DNA from: Alisma plantago-aquatica
Taxonomy: Eukaryota > Streptophyta > Magnoliopsida > Alismatales > Alismataceae
Direction: 5' to 3'
NCBI GenBank assembly: GCA_963693085.1
Contig: OY856409.1
Span: forward strand, 523,783,803-523,847,802
Length of the DNA: 64,000 nucleotides
The position numbers and the translations under genes were made by a program. The notes under the pieces were generated by a model. That model made no database searches. It worked only from the letters and a program-made list of their open reading frames with translations, and was not told the origin of the DNA. This document shows, piece after piece, positions 1 to 10,754 of this stretch; positions within the stretch are counted from its first letter, which is position 1; each line of letters opens with the position of its first letter.

Positions 1-1110
1 CTGGCAGAGACATGAAGCCTGTAATTAGGATTGGTTAAAGTCCAATACCTGGCAGAGGCTTAATGCCTGTAATTAGGAGTGGTTTGAGTCCACTGCCTGG
101 CGGTGTAATCAGGTTTGGTTACGGACCAATACCTGGAAGAGGCGTGAAGCCTGTAATTAGGAGTGGTTAGAGTCCACTGCCTGGCTGTGTAATTAGGATT
201 GGTTAAAGTCCAATACTCGGAAGAGGCATGAAGCCTGTAATCAGGATTGGTTAAAGTCCAATACTTGGAAGAGGCGTGAAGCCTGTAATTAGGATTGGTT
301 AAAGTCCAATACCTGGCAGAGGCTTAATGCCTGTAATCATGAGTGGTTAGAGTCCACTGCCTGGCGGTGTAATCAGGTTTAGTTACGGACCAATACCTGG
401 CAGAGGTGTGAAGCCTATAATCAGGAGTGGTTAGAGTCCACTGCCTGGTTGTGTAATCAGGATTGGTTAAAGTCCAATACCTGGCAGAGGCGTGAAGCCT
501 ATAATCAAGAGTGGTTAGAGTCCACTGCCTGGCAGAGGCGTGCAACCTATAATCAGGATTGGTTAAAGTCCAATATCTGGCAGAGGCATGAAGCCTGTAA
601 TCAGGATTGGTTATAAAGTCCAATACATGGCAGAGGCGTGAAGCCTGTAATTAGGATTGGTTAAAGTCCAATACCTGGCAGAGGCTTAATGCCTATAATC
701 AGGAGTGGTTAGAGTCCACTGCCTGGCGATGTAATCAGGTTTGGTTACGGACCAATACCTGGCAGAGGCGTGAAGCCTGTAATCAGGAGTGGTTATAGTC
801 CACTACCTGGTAGAGGCGTGAAGCGTGTAATCAAGATTGGTTAAAGTCCAATACCTAGCAGAGGCGTGAAGCCTGTAATCAGGAGTGGTTAGAGTCCGCT
901 ACCTGGCAGAGGCATGAAGCCTGTAATTAGGAGTGGTTAGAGTCCACTGCATGGATGTGTAATCAGGATTGGTTAAAGTCCAATACCTGGAAGAGGCGTG
1001 AAGCCTATAATCAGGATTGGTTAAAGTCCAATACCTAGCAGAGGCTTAATGCCTGGAATAATAACACAAGATTGGTTAAATCCCAATGCCTGGAATAATG
1101 CATATGATTG
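1..1110. repeat. Minisatellite of 48-bp and 36-bp units with internal hairpins
   Basis: More than twenty head-to-tail units run from the left edge to about 1110, with decayed copies to about 1200. The long unit is 48 bp and the short variant 36 bp; the short one lacks 12 bp around the GAGGCGTGAAG segment. Each unit has an inverted repeat of the form ATTGG-loop-CCAAT or AGTGG-loop-CCACT flanked by CAGG and CCTG. Long units add a second small stem, AGGC-loop-GCCT. Because both lengths are multiples of three, one minus-strand frame stays open for 99 codons (324-623), but it has no start context or domain and is treated as a by-product of the repeat. Confidence 0.9.
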
Positions 1111-1965
1111 GCATAGTCCAATGCTTGGATAGGATATGATGATGTATACTCACGTGATTGGTACAATTCAATATCTGGTTAGCAGATTGGCTGAGGCCAA
1201 CAGATAGAAATGAGAATGATTCATGGATGACATACCATGATAATGAGCATCACAGGATAAGCTTGAGATAATATGATGGGTAAATGATATACGCGTTCTC
1301 CATATTCCTTATAAAGTGAATAGATGAATTACTGCTCTATCATAGACAGCTGCCATGCTTTAAATAATGAGAATGTTCTAAACTGCTTATCCTCTGCTCT
1401 GTTTAATACTATTTAACTGTGACAATAACATTGTTGGCGGAGAGTTATATCTCTCGCTGGGGCAATTTTCAATTGTCTCACCCCCATGGGATCCAACATT
1501 TTTAGGTGGACGTGCACAAGGAGGTGAAGACCTTTCTGCAGAAAAAGAACAACAGCAGCAGGGACAACAGTGATAGCTCAGGTTTAGTGTACTGTCTGTC
1601 ATGTCTTGTAGATAGAAGTTCTATGAGTCGTCTCTGTACTCTCAGGTCCTTGGAGTCGGTTCGTTATGGTTTCATGAATGATCTGAGGTTTTTGGCTTGT
1701 AAGCCTCGAGGTTTTATGTTGCTTCAGTATATGTTTTGACAAAGCAACTGTTATATGTTATCCCTGAGAAGAGATGGTATAGTGTATGTACAATGTGAAC
1801 AATGATGTATATAAAGTTTTGGTTCTGCCTTAAAGAGTTTTCCTAGAAATGGATCTCTATGCAAAATGGTTTTAATTTTAAGTGATTTTTATTAACCCGT
1901 TGTTTATGTTGAAATTCCGCTTAATTAGTAACGATTTGTTTGTCGGTTTGGCGACTTTCGTTACA
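1..1965 (+). mobile_element. Partial Ty3/gypsy LTR, Tekay/Del-like
   Basis: The stretch ends in CGTTACA at 1965, a normal plant LTR end, and the next bases (1966-1970, TTAGA) lead straight into a copia LTR that is cut at this point. Near 1440-1510 there is the run of features I associate with the 3' part of Del/Tekay-type LTRs: a TATCTCTCGCTGGGG-like segment, then CTCACCCCC, then an AGGTGG segment. The left end lies outside the window. No primer-binding site follows, so this is either a 3' LTR or a solo LTR. Open frames inside it (for example 1506-1739) show no recognisable domain. The lineage is inferred from general sequence style and could be wrong; the LTR end itself is better supported. 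Confidence 0.5.
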
Positions 1966-1970
1966 TTAGA

Positions 1971-2953
1971 CCTCTCAAACCACTTAGGATGGACGTTTCT
2001 TGGATGGTGGCTAAGAGGCTATGGCAATAGGACACAAATTTGGATTTTGAAGAACAAGATGGCAAGTGTTGCTCAACTTAGTTGTTACTATAATGGATTC
2101 TCAAGAGTATCTTAGGCACTTTAGGTGTCCAATGGCCTCTCCTATTTATAGGAATGGTTTACAAATGCTTAGGGACATTCTAGGGAGTCTCTAGAGTGTT
2201 CTTAGTGCTTAACTAGCCATTCGGTAGACAATAGTTAACATACAATGGCTAATTTGTTCGTTCTTGGAAGAACAATCCAGAACCCTAATCGGTCGACAAG
2301 TTTGTCGAATGAACTACGTCTCAATCGAGAATTTCTTTGACCAAGCCTAGGTTTAAGGCAATTGTGTATCAACATCTATTTCAACTCCCAACCACTTGGT
2401 CTAACAGTGACAAGGTTTGGACCAAGGTTTGTTTAGTTGACAATATTTTTGACCGAAACTCATTTTAGAGCACATATAAGTATGGTTTTGAACAGTGCTT
2501 AGATGTTCAACCAAGGTGGTTCTAACTTGAAAAAAACTTCTACTGAGGGTGTCTCAGTCGATTAGTTTCTCGACCGAGGATGTTCCTATTTTAGACTTTT
2601 GAACCACCTATTAAATGTGTGTTCTAATGCATGATAGTGACTCTAACTCTAGGGGGGATCCTAGATAAGGGTTATAAGTTGATAGGTAAGATATAACACT
2701 TGATTTACATGATGTCTAAGTACTTGTACATTATACCTTTATACAAGTGTTTACATTTGAGCACAATCATTAAAGTATAAGCAATTAAGCACATTTGATC
2801 TTCGATTTGTATTGATATTCAACTTTCCACATACTATGATCTCCTTATTACCTTTAACCCTAAAATACTAAAAAATCATGTTAGATCCACAAGTATGAAT
2901 TTTTTTTTACATCATCAAAACAAACGATATGTTAATGTCCAATTTAGCCAACA
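1971..2953 (-). repeat. 3' LTR of the Sirevirus-like element, truncated
   Basis: It matches 11331-12311 nearly base for base across its length. On the minus strand it starts TGTTGGCTAAATTGGACA at 2953. A TATA-like CCTATAAATAGG lies on the minus strand at about 2140-2152. The part equivalent to 10755-11330 of the 5' LTR (about 575 bp) is missing because homology stops at 1971, beside the end of the Ty3/gypsy LTR. Confidence 0.88.
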
Positions 2954-2965
2954 ATCTCCCCCTTT
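2954..2965 (-). other. Polypurine tract (plus-strand primer site)
   Basis: On the minus strand AAAGGGGGAGAT lies directly against the 3' LTR start. This is the usual position and form of the polypurine tract that primes plus-strand DNA synthesis in Sirevirus-type copia elements. Confidence 0.85.
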
Positions 2966-3743
2966 CTGAAGATTACAAACATTTCGAAAGTATAATAAAA
3001 AATAATTTAAATGAGATGAGTTTCATACATGTGATATACCTGAGATGAATAGATTCTCTTGTTCTTATAAAATGCATGCTAATATTCCTAAATAGGTATG
3101 GAACATCGTATCCATCTCTTAAGGAAATGTAGCACCAATTAATGTTCAAGCCAAGAGATCATGAAACTCGTTTATTTTATTTCTACCCCTTTGCTATTTC
3201 AAAAAGATAACCATATAATTATTATAGACTTATTACTCCTGAATGGAATACTCCCCCTCAATAACATACACAAGTTTTATAAAGAAAACAAAGTGATGAG
3301 AAATGTCCAATGAAAGCCACAAAACAAATTTTTATTATCATGAACAAGTGAACACAAACAAGATCAATGCATTGCTAATAAAGTGATTACATAAGCTTTA
3401 CTACTCACTACATAGGATAACAATATCACTTGAAATAGTTCAAAATTACATCAACTTCAAGATCTTTCTCAAGGAATGGAGTATCACCATAATAATTGAC
3501 AAGTGTTTCCCATTCAAGTGCACATGTCTTTGTGAGAGCATATGCTTCTAGAATTGTAGGTGCCTGATCAAATCTGAAGTAAGTAGTTATTTCCTAGAGT
3601 TGCATGGGTGAGTATTGGGTATGGGAAATATCATTTGATGGTGGTGGTAGAACTTGGGTGTATTGGATGTAAGGGTTAAAAGGATAGATGCTCTCAGGAT
3701 AGAGTGCATAAGGGTATGTGTCGTGAACATTAGGAGATAAAGC
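2966..3743 (-). other. Non-coding stretch between extra ORF and 3' LTR
   Basis: This part of the Sirevirus-like element has no open frame with recognisable content. It is AT-rich, and its right-hand part (3480-3743) may be the decayed C-terminal coding end of the extra ORF that lies upstream on the minus strand. Confidence 0.5.
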
Positions 3744-4770
3744 TTATATTCTTTGGTTTAGATAGGCAATGTCATGGTGGTTGTAGTCTAGATGTCTCCC
3801 AAGTTGATAGGTGGCCCCTTTGAGATATGAAACATCATTGGCAAGATTTTCTATGGAGTAGCTAGGATGAGTAGGAGGTGAATGATTTACTTCAGTGGTT
3901 CTCTCCCCTTCGGTCCTAATTCTTTTCTTCCCAAGTGTTTTGGTTAATTCTTTGAGGATGTTTATCACATGTGTAGCCTAAGTCCTCTAGGTTTTTGTTA
4001 AGAGAGTATGGGATAATTTGGAAAAAAAATCAATATAAGGAAGATTTCTAGAAAAATCAAACATATTGGATAGGATGATGTGAATGAAGTTCACATGAAT
4101 GCTTTCATCAAGTATGTCATAGGTAAGGCACATCCTAGATTGTAGAATTTCAGTTTTATTGGCTCTAGAATAAATGTTATGGGAAATAATTAGATTCACT
4201 ATCCTAGCTCCAAGGGTTAAGGAGGTAGCATAATAAGTTCCCCTATGATCATGTGATGAGGTGTTGGGAAGAAAGATAACCTTTTTGATATCACTAAGGC
4301 TAATTGTGTTTTCTTCAGTGCTTTGAGATAGGATTTCTGGTGATTAGGTCTAGAAATTCTCGATATTCTTCCCCATCTATGTCTAGCATTTTGAGAATGT
4401 CATTTTCAGAAACATGGAAGGATAACCCATCAACCATGGAAATGAAAGAAAATGGGTCATTTGAGTCCCTAGTATGGTTGGCATAGAATTCAATAATGAC
4501 TTGGGTGGACCAGAAATGAAAGGAGGGGATAACAAACTCTGTCAATTTTTGCACCTTGAAAAGCTAGGAGAGATCGAGAAGAGTGATGAAGTCATTGAGG
4601 TCCACAGGCCATCAAGGAAGAGGATACTTTGAGGTGAGCTTTAAGTAGCATTCTCCAGTATCAACATCGTTGAAGGGGATGTCGTTGATGATGCTCAAGG
4701 CTGGAGTAAGTGCCCATCCATTCCTTGTGGCAACTTGCTTCTTGTCACCATGAGCTGAAGAAGAAGCCAT
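3744..4770 (-). pseudogene. Extra ORF downstream of pol (env-like / plant-transposon-protein type), broken
   Basis: The likely start is the ATG at 4770-4768 (MASSSAHGDKKQ). The frame reads on through a TGA at 4612-4614 (codon 53) and a TAG at 4564-4566 (codon 69), both one C-to-T step from a sense codon. A 79-residue stretch with FVIPSFHFWSTQVIIEFYAN follows, then a stop near 4315. A +/- shift leads to a segment with VNFIHIILSNMF (about 4080), and then to a polar, helix-prone C-terminal part at 3968-3744. The pattern resembles the domain called putative plant transposon protein, found in extra ORFs of Sireviruses and in many unnamed plant proteins. Its function is unknown; the name env-like is historical. 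It lies on the same strand as pol, about 580 bp downstream. Confidence 0.65.
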
Positions 4771-5348
4771 CTTGCTCAAAGAGTGGTAGAAGACGAGGTA
4801 GAGATGGTAGGGGATGAATGTTGCTAGAGAATATCTCTAAGAAACACTAGATAAGAGATGGAGAAGAGAACTCTTGAGTTGTAAAAGGAAATTAGTAGAT
4901 TGGGGTGCTATTTATAGAAAAATAGAGCCTTACTTGATCGACAAACTCGTCAATCGAGACCCCGATGGCTCTTGTAATGGTCATTCAGTCGATGTTGGAA
5001 TTTGAAATTCTGGTCGCAACGATTGAGGATTGGGCTGAGAATATTTTTAACCAAGGGACCTATGTGGAAATTTTTTCGGTCCACAAGGTTTCTTGAAGAA
5101 TCTCAGCTAAGATTCACATAGTCGTCCAAGAGTCCCACCGAGTGAAACTTGGTTGAGAATTTTGTCAACCGAGGACTTTCTCAGTCCACTAGTTTGTCGA
5201 CAAAATATGATATTGTTAGTAGTTTTATATAGTTGAATTGATCTTGTTTAAGTGCTTGTTCATGACAATAAATTATTGTGGATAAACAAAGAAATATTTC
5301 TACAATTATATGCACTAAAAGTCACATGAATTTCAAATTAGCAAATTT
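4771..5348 (-). other. Spacer between RNase H and extra ORF
   Basis: No coding signal was seen. The stretch holds several copies of a short motif built on GTCGA/TCGAC (around 4935-4960 and 5085-5210) that also occurs in the LTRs of the same element. Confidence 0.55.
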
Positions 5349-7254
5349 TCAAGAATTTTGAGAACATATATCAAAGAAAACATCTTCTAGGGTAGTAATA
5401 AGTAACCTCTTTCTGATATATTGAAATTGATCCAAAGGAAGAGGGTTGGTAAAGATATCAGCTAACTGCTCTTCTGTATCAACATGATGAGGAGGTATAT
5501 TATTCTTAGAAATATGATCTCTTAAAAAATGATGTCTAATCTCAATATGCTTGGCATGACTATGTAAAATAGGATTATCAGCCAAGTTTATAGCACTAGT
5601 ATTATCATAGAAAATCGACGTAGAAGAAAATCCAAAGCCATAATCATTCAAAACTTGTTGCATATAGGGCACTTGAGCACAACATGAGCCAGCAGTCCCA
5701 TATTCATCTTCATTGGTAGATAGGACAACTATATTTTGTTTCTTACTAAACCAAGATACTAAGGCTCTTCCTAGTAAGAAACAACCACCACTTGTTCTCT
5801 TTTGGTCAATAAGACATCCAACGTAATCGGTGTCAGTGTAAGCTTATAAATCCAACAATTGACCTTTAGGATGCCACAAACCATAGTCAATAGTGTTGGA
5901 GAGATATCTTAAAATTCTTTTGACGGCTTGAAAATGAGAATGCATTGGTTTTGATTGAAATCTAGTGCAAAGTCCAAAGTCAAACATGATATCCGGTCTA
6001 GAAGCAGACAAATATAGCAAGCTACCAATCGTGGCCCTATATAATGAATCATCAATGGGTTCACCATCTTCATCCTTATCAATTATAGCAGAAGTAGCCA
6101 TAGGTGTAGTAGCATGTTTACAATTTTCCATACTAAATAATTTTAAGAGTTCTTTGGTTTATTTCTCTTGTCTTAGAAAAATTCTGGTGGGCGTTTGTTT
6201 TATTTGAAAACCAAGGAAAAATGTTAATTCTTCCATAAGACTCGTCTCAAATTCTTTTTACATGATGTCACATAATTGATTACATAAGGAATCATTTGAA
6301 GTACCAAAAATGATATCATCAACATATATTTGAACAACAAGAAAATCTGATTCATATGACTTGAAAAATAAAGTGGAATCTGATTTTCTAATAGAGAAAC
6401 CAGTATCAAAGAGATAATTTTTAAGTCTTTCATACCAATTTCATGGTGATTTTTTTAGACCATAAAGATATTTCTTAAGTTTATAAACGTGGTTACACTT
6501 TTTTGGAATTTTAAAACCAGGTGGTTGAGCAACATAGACTTCTTCTTCTATGATTCCATTTAAAAAGACACTTTTTACATCCATTGAAATAGTTTGATGT
6601 CTTTATAAGCGGCTAGAGATAATAACATTCTAATGGATTCAAGTCTAGCCATTGGTGCATATGTTTCATCAAAGTCTATCCCTTCTTGTTAATTATATCC
6701 TTGAGCAACCAACCTAGCTTTTTTATAACTACTTCCCCGGCTTCATTAAGTTTATTTCAAAAAACCCACTTAGTTACAATGATGGTTTTTTCTTGAGGTC
6801 TAGGAACTACTTCTCATACATTGTTCTTAGTAAATTGATTTAGCTCTTCTTGCATAGCCATTATTCAATACTCATCTTTTAGACCTTCATTTATCTTTTT
6901 AGGTTCAACTATTGATACAAAGGCCATGTTTGCAACATCTTTAAATGATGACCAGGTTTTTACTTTATCAAAAGGATTTCCTATGATTAAGTCTTGAGTA
7001 TGGTCCTTGATTATTCTAGGAATAGGCTATTGCACCTCATTATTAAGTTGTTCAATTTCAGAATTTTGATCATCTTTTGTTGATATGGTTAGGTTCTCAA
7101 TTTGATGAGTAATATCATTTAGTTTTCTATTTTCAATTTCATTTTCAGCACTTTGTGTTGTCATTTCATGAAATGTGATATGAATTGATTCCTCAACTTT
7201 CCTAGATAGAGTGTTGCAGATTCTAAATGCCTTACTAGAAGTTGAATATCCCAA
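5349..7254 (-). pseudogene. Reverse transcriptase and RNase H relic (Ty1/copia pol)
   Basis: Pieces in different frames follow one another in the expected order on the minus strand. 7254-7027 is the integrase-to-RT linker beginning GYSTSSKAFR. The RT palm contains the catalytic YVDD at 6315-6326, followed by the conserved D-I-I-F-G. 6131-5844 is the RT thumb/connection with IGSLLYLSASRPD. 5672-5349 is the RNase H C-terminal part with YDNTSAINLADNP, HIEIRHHFLRDH and QLADIFTNPLP. The YVDD catalytic pair is intact, but stops and frameshifts between 7027 and 6131 rule out a full protein. In life this part copies the element RNA into DNA and degrades the RNA strand. Confidence 0.9.
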
Positions 7255-7317
7255 GTAGAATCATTTATGTGATTTAAGGCCAAATTTGTCTCTATCATCC
7301 TTTCTATTTAAGACGTA

Positions 7318-8249
7318 TCAAGGTGTACCAAAGGTATGAAAGTAGTCAACTCTTGGTTTCTTGTTGAAGATGGGTTCATTAGGAGTTTTCTTAAGATGGG
7401 AGTGAATTGATACATGGTTTAATACATAACATGATGTATTGATTGCTTCATCCCAAAAGGTTTTAGCTATATTATGTTCAAGTAACATTGTTCTATCCAT
7501 TTCTAGTAGGGACCAACCTTTCCTCTCCACTATCCCATTTTGTTCTGGAGTGAGTGGAGCTGAAAAATTATGAGCTTACCCTTGGGATGTACATAATTAT
7601 TCAAAGATGTGATTTTCAAATTCCCCACCATGATCACTCCTAATGGTGTAAATTTTGTTTTGTAGTTGATTTTCAATCTTAGAGCAAAATTGAATGAATA
7701 TTTTAGTAGTATCATCTTTAGTTGAGAGAAAATGAACCCATGTATATCTGCTATAATCATCAACAATGACAAAGCAATATCTTTTACCACCATTATATTG
7801 AGTCCTCATAGGGCCAAAAAAATCCATATGCATAAGTCTAATGATCTAGTAGTACTGTGCAAGGCTTTAGATTTGAAAGAATTTTTATTTTGCTTGCCTA
7901 GAGTACATGGTTCACAGTTTTTTGGTTTATCAAAAGAAAGTTTTGGTAAACCACAAACAAGATCATACTTAATCAGCTTTTTCATAACATGTGAGCTTGC
8001 ATGACCTAATTTTCTATGCCATAATTGTAAAGATTGATCATTTGCAAGAAGACATTTTCCAACAATAGCTTGTATAGAGTTAGGTCTAAGTATATATAGA
8101 TTTCCTATTCTTTTACCTTCATAAGCAACATCATTAGTGTTTTCTATGAGTAATTTGTAGTAAGATTTGTTAAATAGAACATCATAGAAACTATTACATA
8201 ATTGACTATCACTAATCAAGTTGTGATGCAATCCATCAACAAGTAGCAC
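7318..8249 (-). pseudogene. Integrase relic (Ty1/copia)
   Basis: The 8249-7806 frame holds the zinc-binding N-terminal part: H and H in WHRKLGHAS (residues 78 and 83) and C and C in CEPC (112 and 115). After a small frameshift the catalytic core runs 7833-7597, with the first Asp in HMDFFGP and the second in IRSDHGGEF. The catalytic Glu lies at the start of the next frame, 7530-7318 (ERKGWSLLEMDRTML). All three D,D,E residues are thus present but spread over three frames. The enzyme would insert the DNA copy into the host chromosome. This copy cannot do so. Confidence 0.92.
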
Positions 8250-8460
8250 ATTTTTAATTTGAAGGTTTGTACCAACATTACATATCCCAATAATTTTACA
8301 TTTGGTGTTATCTCCAAGTGTGACTGTTCCACTATACTTTTCTTCATGTGTTTAGAAATCCTCATTGTTTCTAGTCATATGTTGGGAACAACCACTACCA
8401 ACCAGTCAATACTACAAAATGGGTATATTTTGGTACCCATGTGGTGGTCCTTTTGGTTAG
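8250..8460 (-). pseudogene. Aspartic protease relic with altered active site
   Basis: Upstream of and in frame with the integrase N-terminal region, the minus strand codes for GSGCSQHMTRNNEDF, the copia protease active-site region. The usual active-site Asp is replaced by Gly at 8397-8399 (GGT where GAT or GAC is expected), and stops lie just before it and after EDF. The protease normally cuts Gag-Pol. Confidence 0.72.
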
Positions 8461-8912
8461 AAGCATTAATTAAAACATTTCATATTTTAGAACAACTTAA
8501 TATAAAGAGTTCTTTGTAGTTTTAAAGAAACAAAGTTCAATATAAAAAAAAATTATTATTTCAATAAACAGTTCTTAACAGAACTATCCTCGGTCGAACA
8601 TTTCCTCGACCAGAAATGTTCTCAGTCGAAATAACTATTGATCGGGAGGCTTTGTCATAAAATGCGGGTTTTGAAAGAACTTTCTTTGGTCGATTATTTA
8701 TTCGACCGAAAGAGGTCTCGGTCGATAACTTTGTCGACTAAGATGAAGTTTTTTGTATTTTCAGTAAGTTTATCATTTCCGAACATAACATGTTATCATT
8801 TTCAATCAAATCATATAAGAATATGCAAATGAAAGCTTATTTTAGTTGAGATAATACAATGTGGATTTCAAATTGAAGTTTAGGTCAAATCTCAACTAAA
8901 TGTACAATGTTT

Positions 8913-10707
8913 CTAAGTTTGTAGTTTTAGAACCCAAACCAAATCTATGTCCTTATTTTTCTTGTAAGTGCATGAAAATGAATATTGTCCAAGATGTAAA
9001 CAATAATGACAGAAAATGAAATCAATTTCATTTCTCTTTTTAGCATTGCGGTCATGATCTAGGTTGTTCTTAGGCACATACATGAATTTGGTCTTAGGTA
9101 CTTGTTTCTTTCTAGCTCTAGGTTTTTGATAGGATTTATCTTTGGGTACATAACCTAGGCCTCCCCTTCCAATTTGACTAGCTGAGCTTTCTAGGATTTT
9201 ATCAATAATGTCATTATTGTTCAAGCTACTAATATCTTTTTGCAACTTATCTGTTTCATCCATTTCCCTTTTAATGTCTAACTTTTCTTGATCTAACCTA
9301 GATAACAATCTATCTCTGTCTTTGACAATAAAATCAAAATCCAAATGAGTACATAGTATAGGTTGAGTTTGAAGATCATTTATTTTAGCAAGCAATTCAA
9401 CCTTTTATTGGCAAAGAAAATTGTAGTTTGTTTCCAAAGCAATCAACTTGACATTATGATCATTTATGGATGATTTCAAAGTATCTCTTTCATATATAAG
9501 ACTTTCATTTTCATAAGAGAGCACATATAATTTAGCATGCAAATCATAATTTGTTTTTGTAAGATTCTTCAATTTCTTTTAACAATCAACATATTTATCA
9601 TGTATTTCTTCAAGACTAGTAACTAATTCTTATTTAGATAATTCAAGAATTATTATCTCACTTGAGTCTTTATTTTCATATTCCTTAGGCATGAGACATT
9701 CCACTTCTTCCTCTTCACTTCCACTGTCATCGCTTGATTCATCCCAAGTACCTTTGTAAGCTTTATCTCCCTTGTCTTTCTTCTTGAAGGAAGATTTCTT
9801 CCCTTTCTTGGTCTTAGGACATTCATTGTTTATACGTCATTTCTTGCCACATTCAAAGAACCTAAGGGAAGAAGGGGAAGAATCACTAGAGTTTTTTTAT
9901 ATTTATACCTTCTATATTTCTTACCATTTACAAAGAGTGCATCTTTTTCATAGTCTCCTTCACTTGTTTCATCACATTCTTGAGTGATGACTTTTGATTG
10001 AGCCTTGGTTGTAGATTTTAAGGCAATGTCCTTCCTTTTTTTCATTTTTGAGTTTCGGCCTCCAATCTTTCTTCTTCTTCAAGGGTGACTTCATGAGTCT
10101 CTAGATTGTCAATGAGTCAGTACATCCTCATTGTGGTAAGATCATTAGCTTCTTCAATGGATGTCTCCTTTGGCTTGTAGTTTGGAGCCAAATATCAAAG
10201 GATCTTGGACACTTGATCTTCTTCACTTATATACTTACCTAATGCACTCAAGCTGTTAACAATAGAAAACAATTTTGCATACATTTCACTAATGAATTCA
10301 TTATGTTGCATACAAAATTGTTCAAACTTCTGTTTAAGCATGTTTATTTTAGTATTTTTAACTTGTGTGGTACCTTCCTGTGTAATTGAAAGTTTATGAC
10401 GTATATCATAATCTGTATCACATGAAGATATCCTATCAAACTCACTAATAGAAATAAAATAATATAAAATTCTTACCGCTTTTTCATATAATTGAACTTG
10501 CTTTACCATATCGGGATTCCATGTTGCATATTTAGTAGCAGGAAGTCCATAAGGTGAAGACACCATCCTCTAAGGCTCTAAGTTGATGCCTTGGAAGTAG
10601 AATTGCATTCTTCTTTTCTAATAGGTGTAGTTTCTTCCATCAAAGGGTGGTGGCTGAGTCACATGAGTTCCTTCAATGTTGAGGTTGCTAAGCATGTTGT
10701 CCCCCAT
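8913..10707 (-). pseudogene. gag relic (capsid/nucleocapsid, Ty1/copia)
   Basis: The start is the ATG at 10707-10705 (MGDNMLSNLNIEGTH), about 35 bp inside the PBS. Stops interrupt the first 50 codons. 10566-10195 codes for the UBN2-type gag core with VKQVQLYEKAVRIL and MLKQKFEQFCMQ. Near 9815-9860 a zinc knuckle is damaged: one conserved Gly is a stop and the His is Arg. 9395-8913 is rich in charged, coiled-coil-like sequence and ends in a second knuckle-like segment, CHYCLHLGQYSFSC, where Gln replaces the metal-binding His. Gag would form the virus-like particle that packages element RNA. The two-knuckle layout suits Sireviruses. Confidence 0.8.
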
Positions 10708-10740
10708 TCTTCAAGACTTGTTAGGGCTTCTTGAATACTT

Positions 10741-10752
10741 GTTCTGATACCA
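10741..10752 (-). other. Primer-binding site, Met-tRNA type
   Basis: On the minus strand TGGTATCAGAAC starts two bases inside the 5' LTR end. It matches the plant initiator-Met tRNA primer site (TGGTATCAGAGC) except at the second last base. Confidence 0.85.
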
Positions 10753-10754
10753 AT

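Noticed and set aside
324..623. 99-codon minus-strand open frame with a 16-residue repeat
   Set aside because: It is a by-product of the minisatellite, whose units are multiples of three. There is no flanking coding sequence, and the frame breaks at a 2-bp insertion near 611.
1..1110. CRISPR array
   Set aside because: Units are directly adjacent with no unique spacers and sit in a plant LTR.
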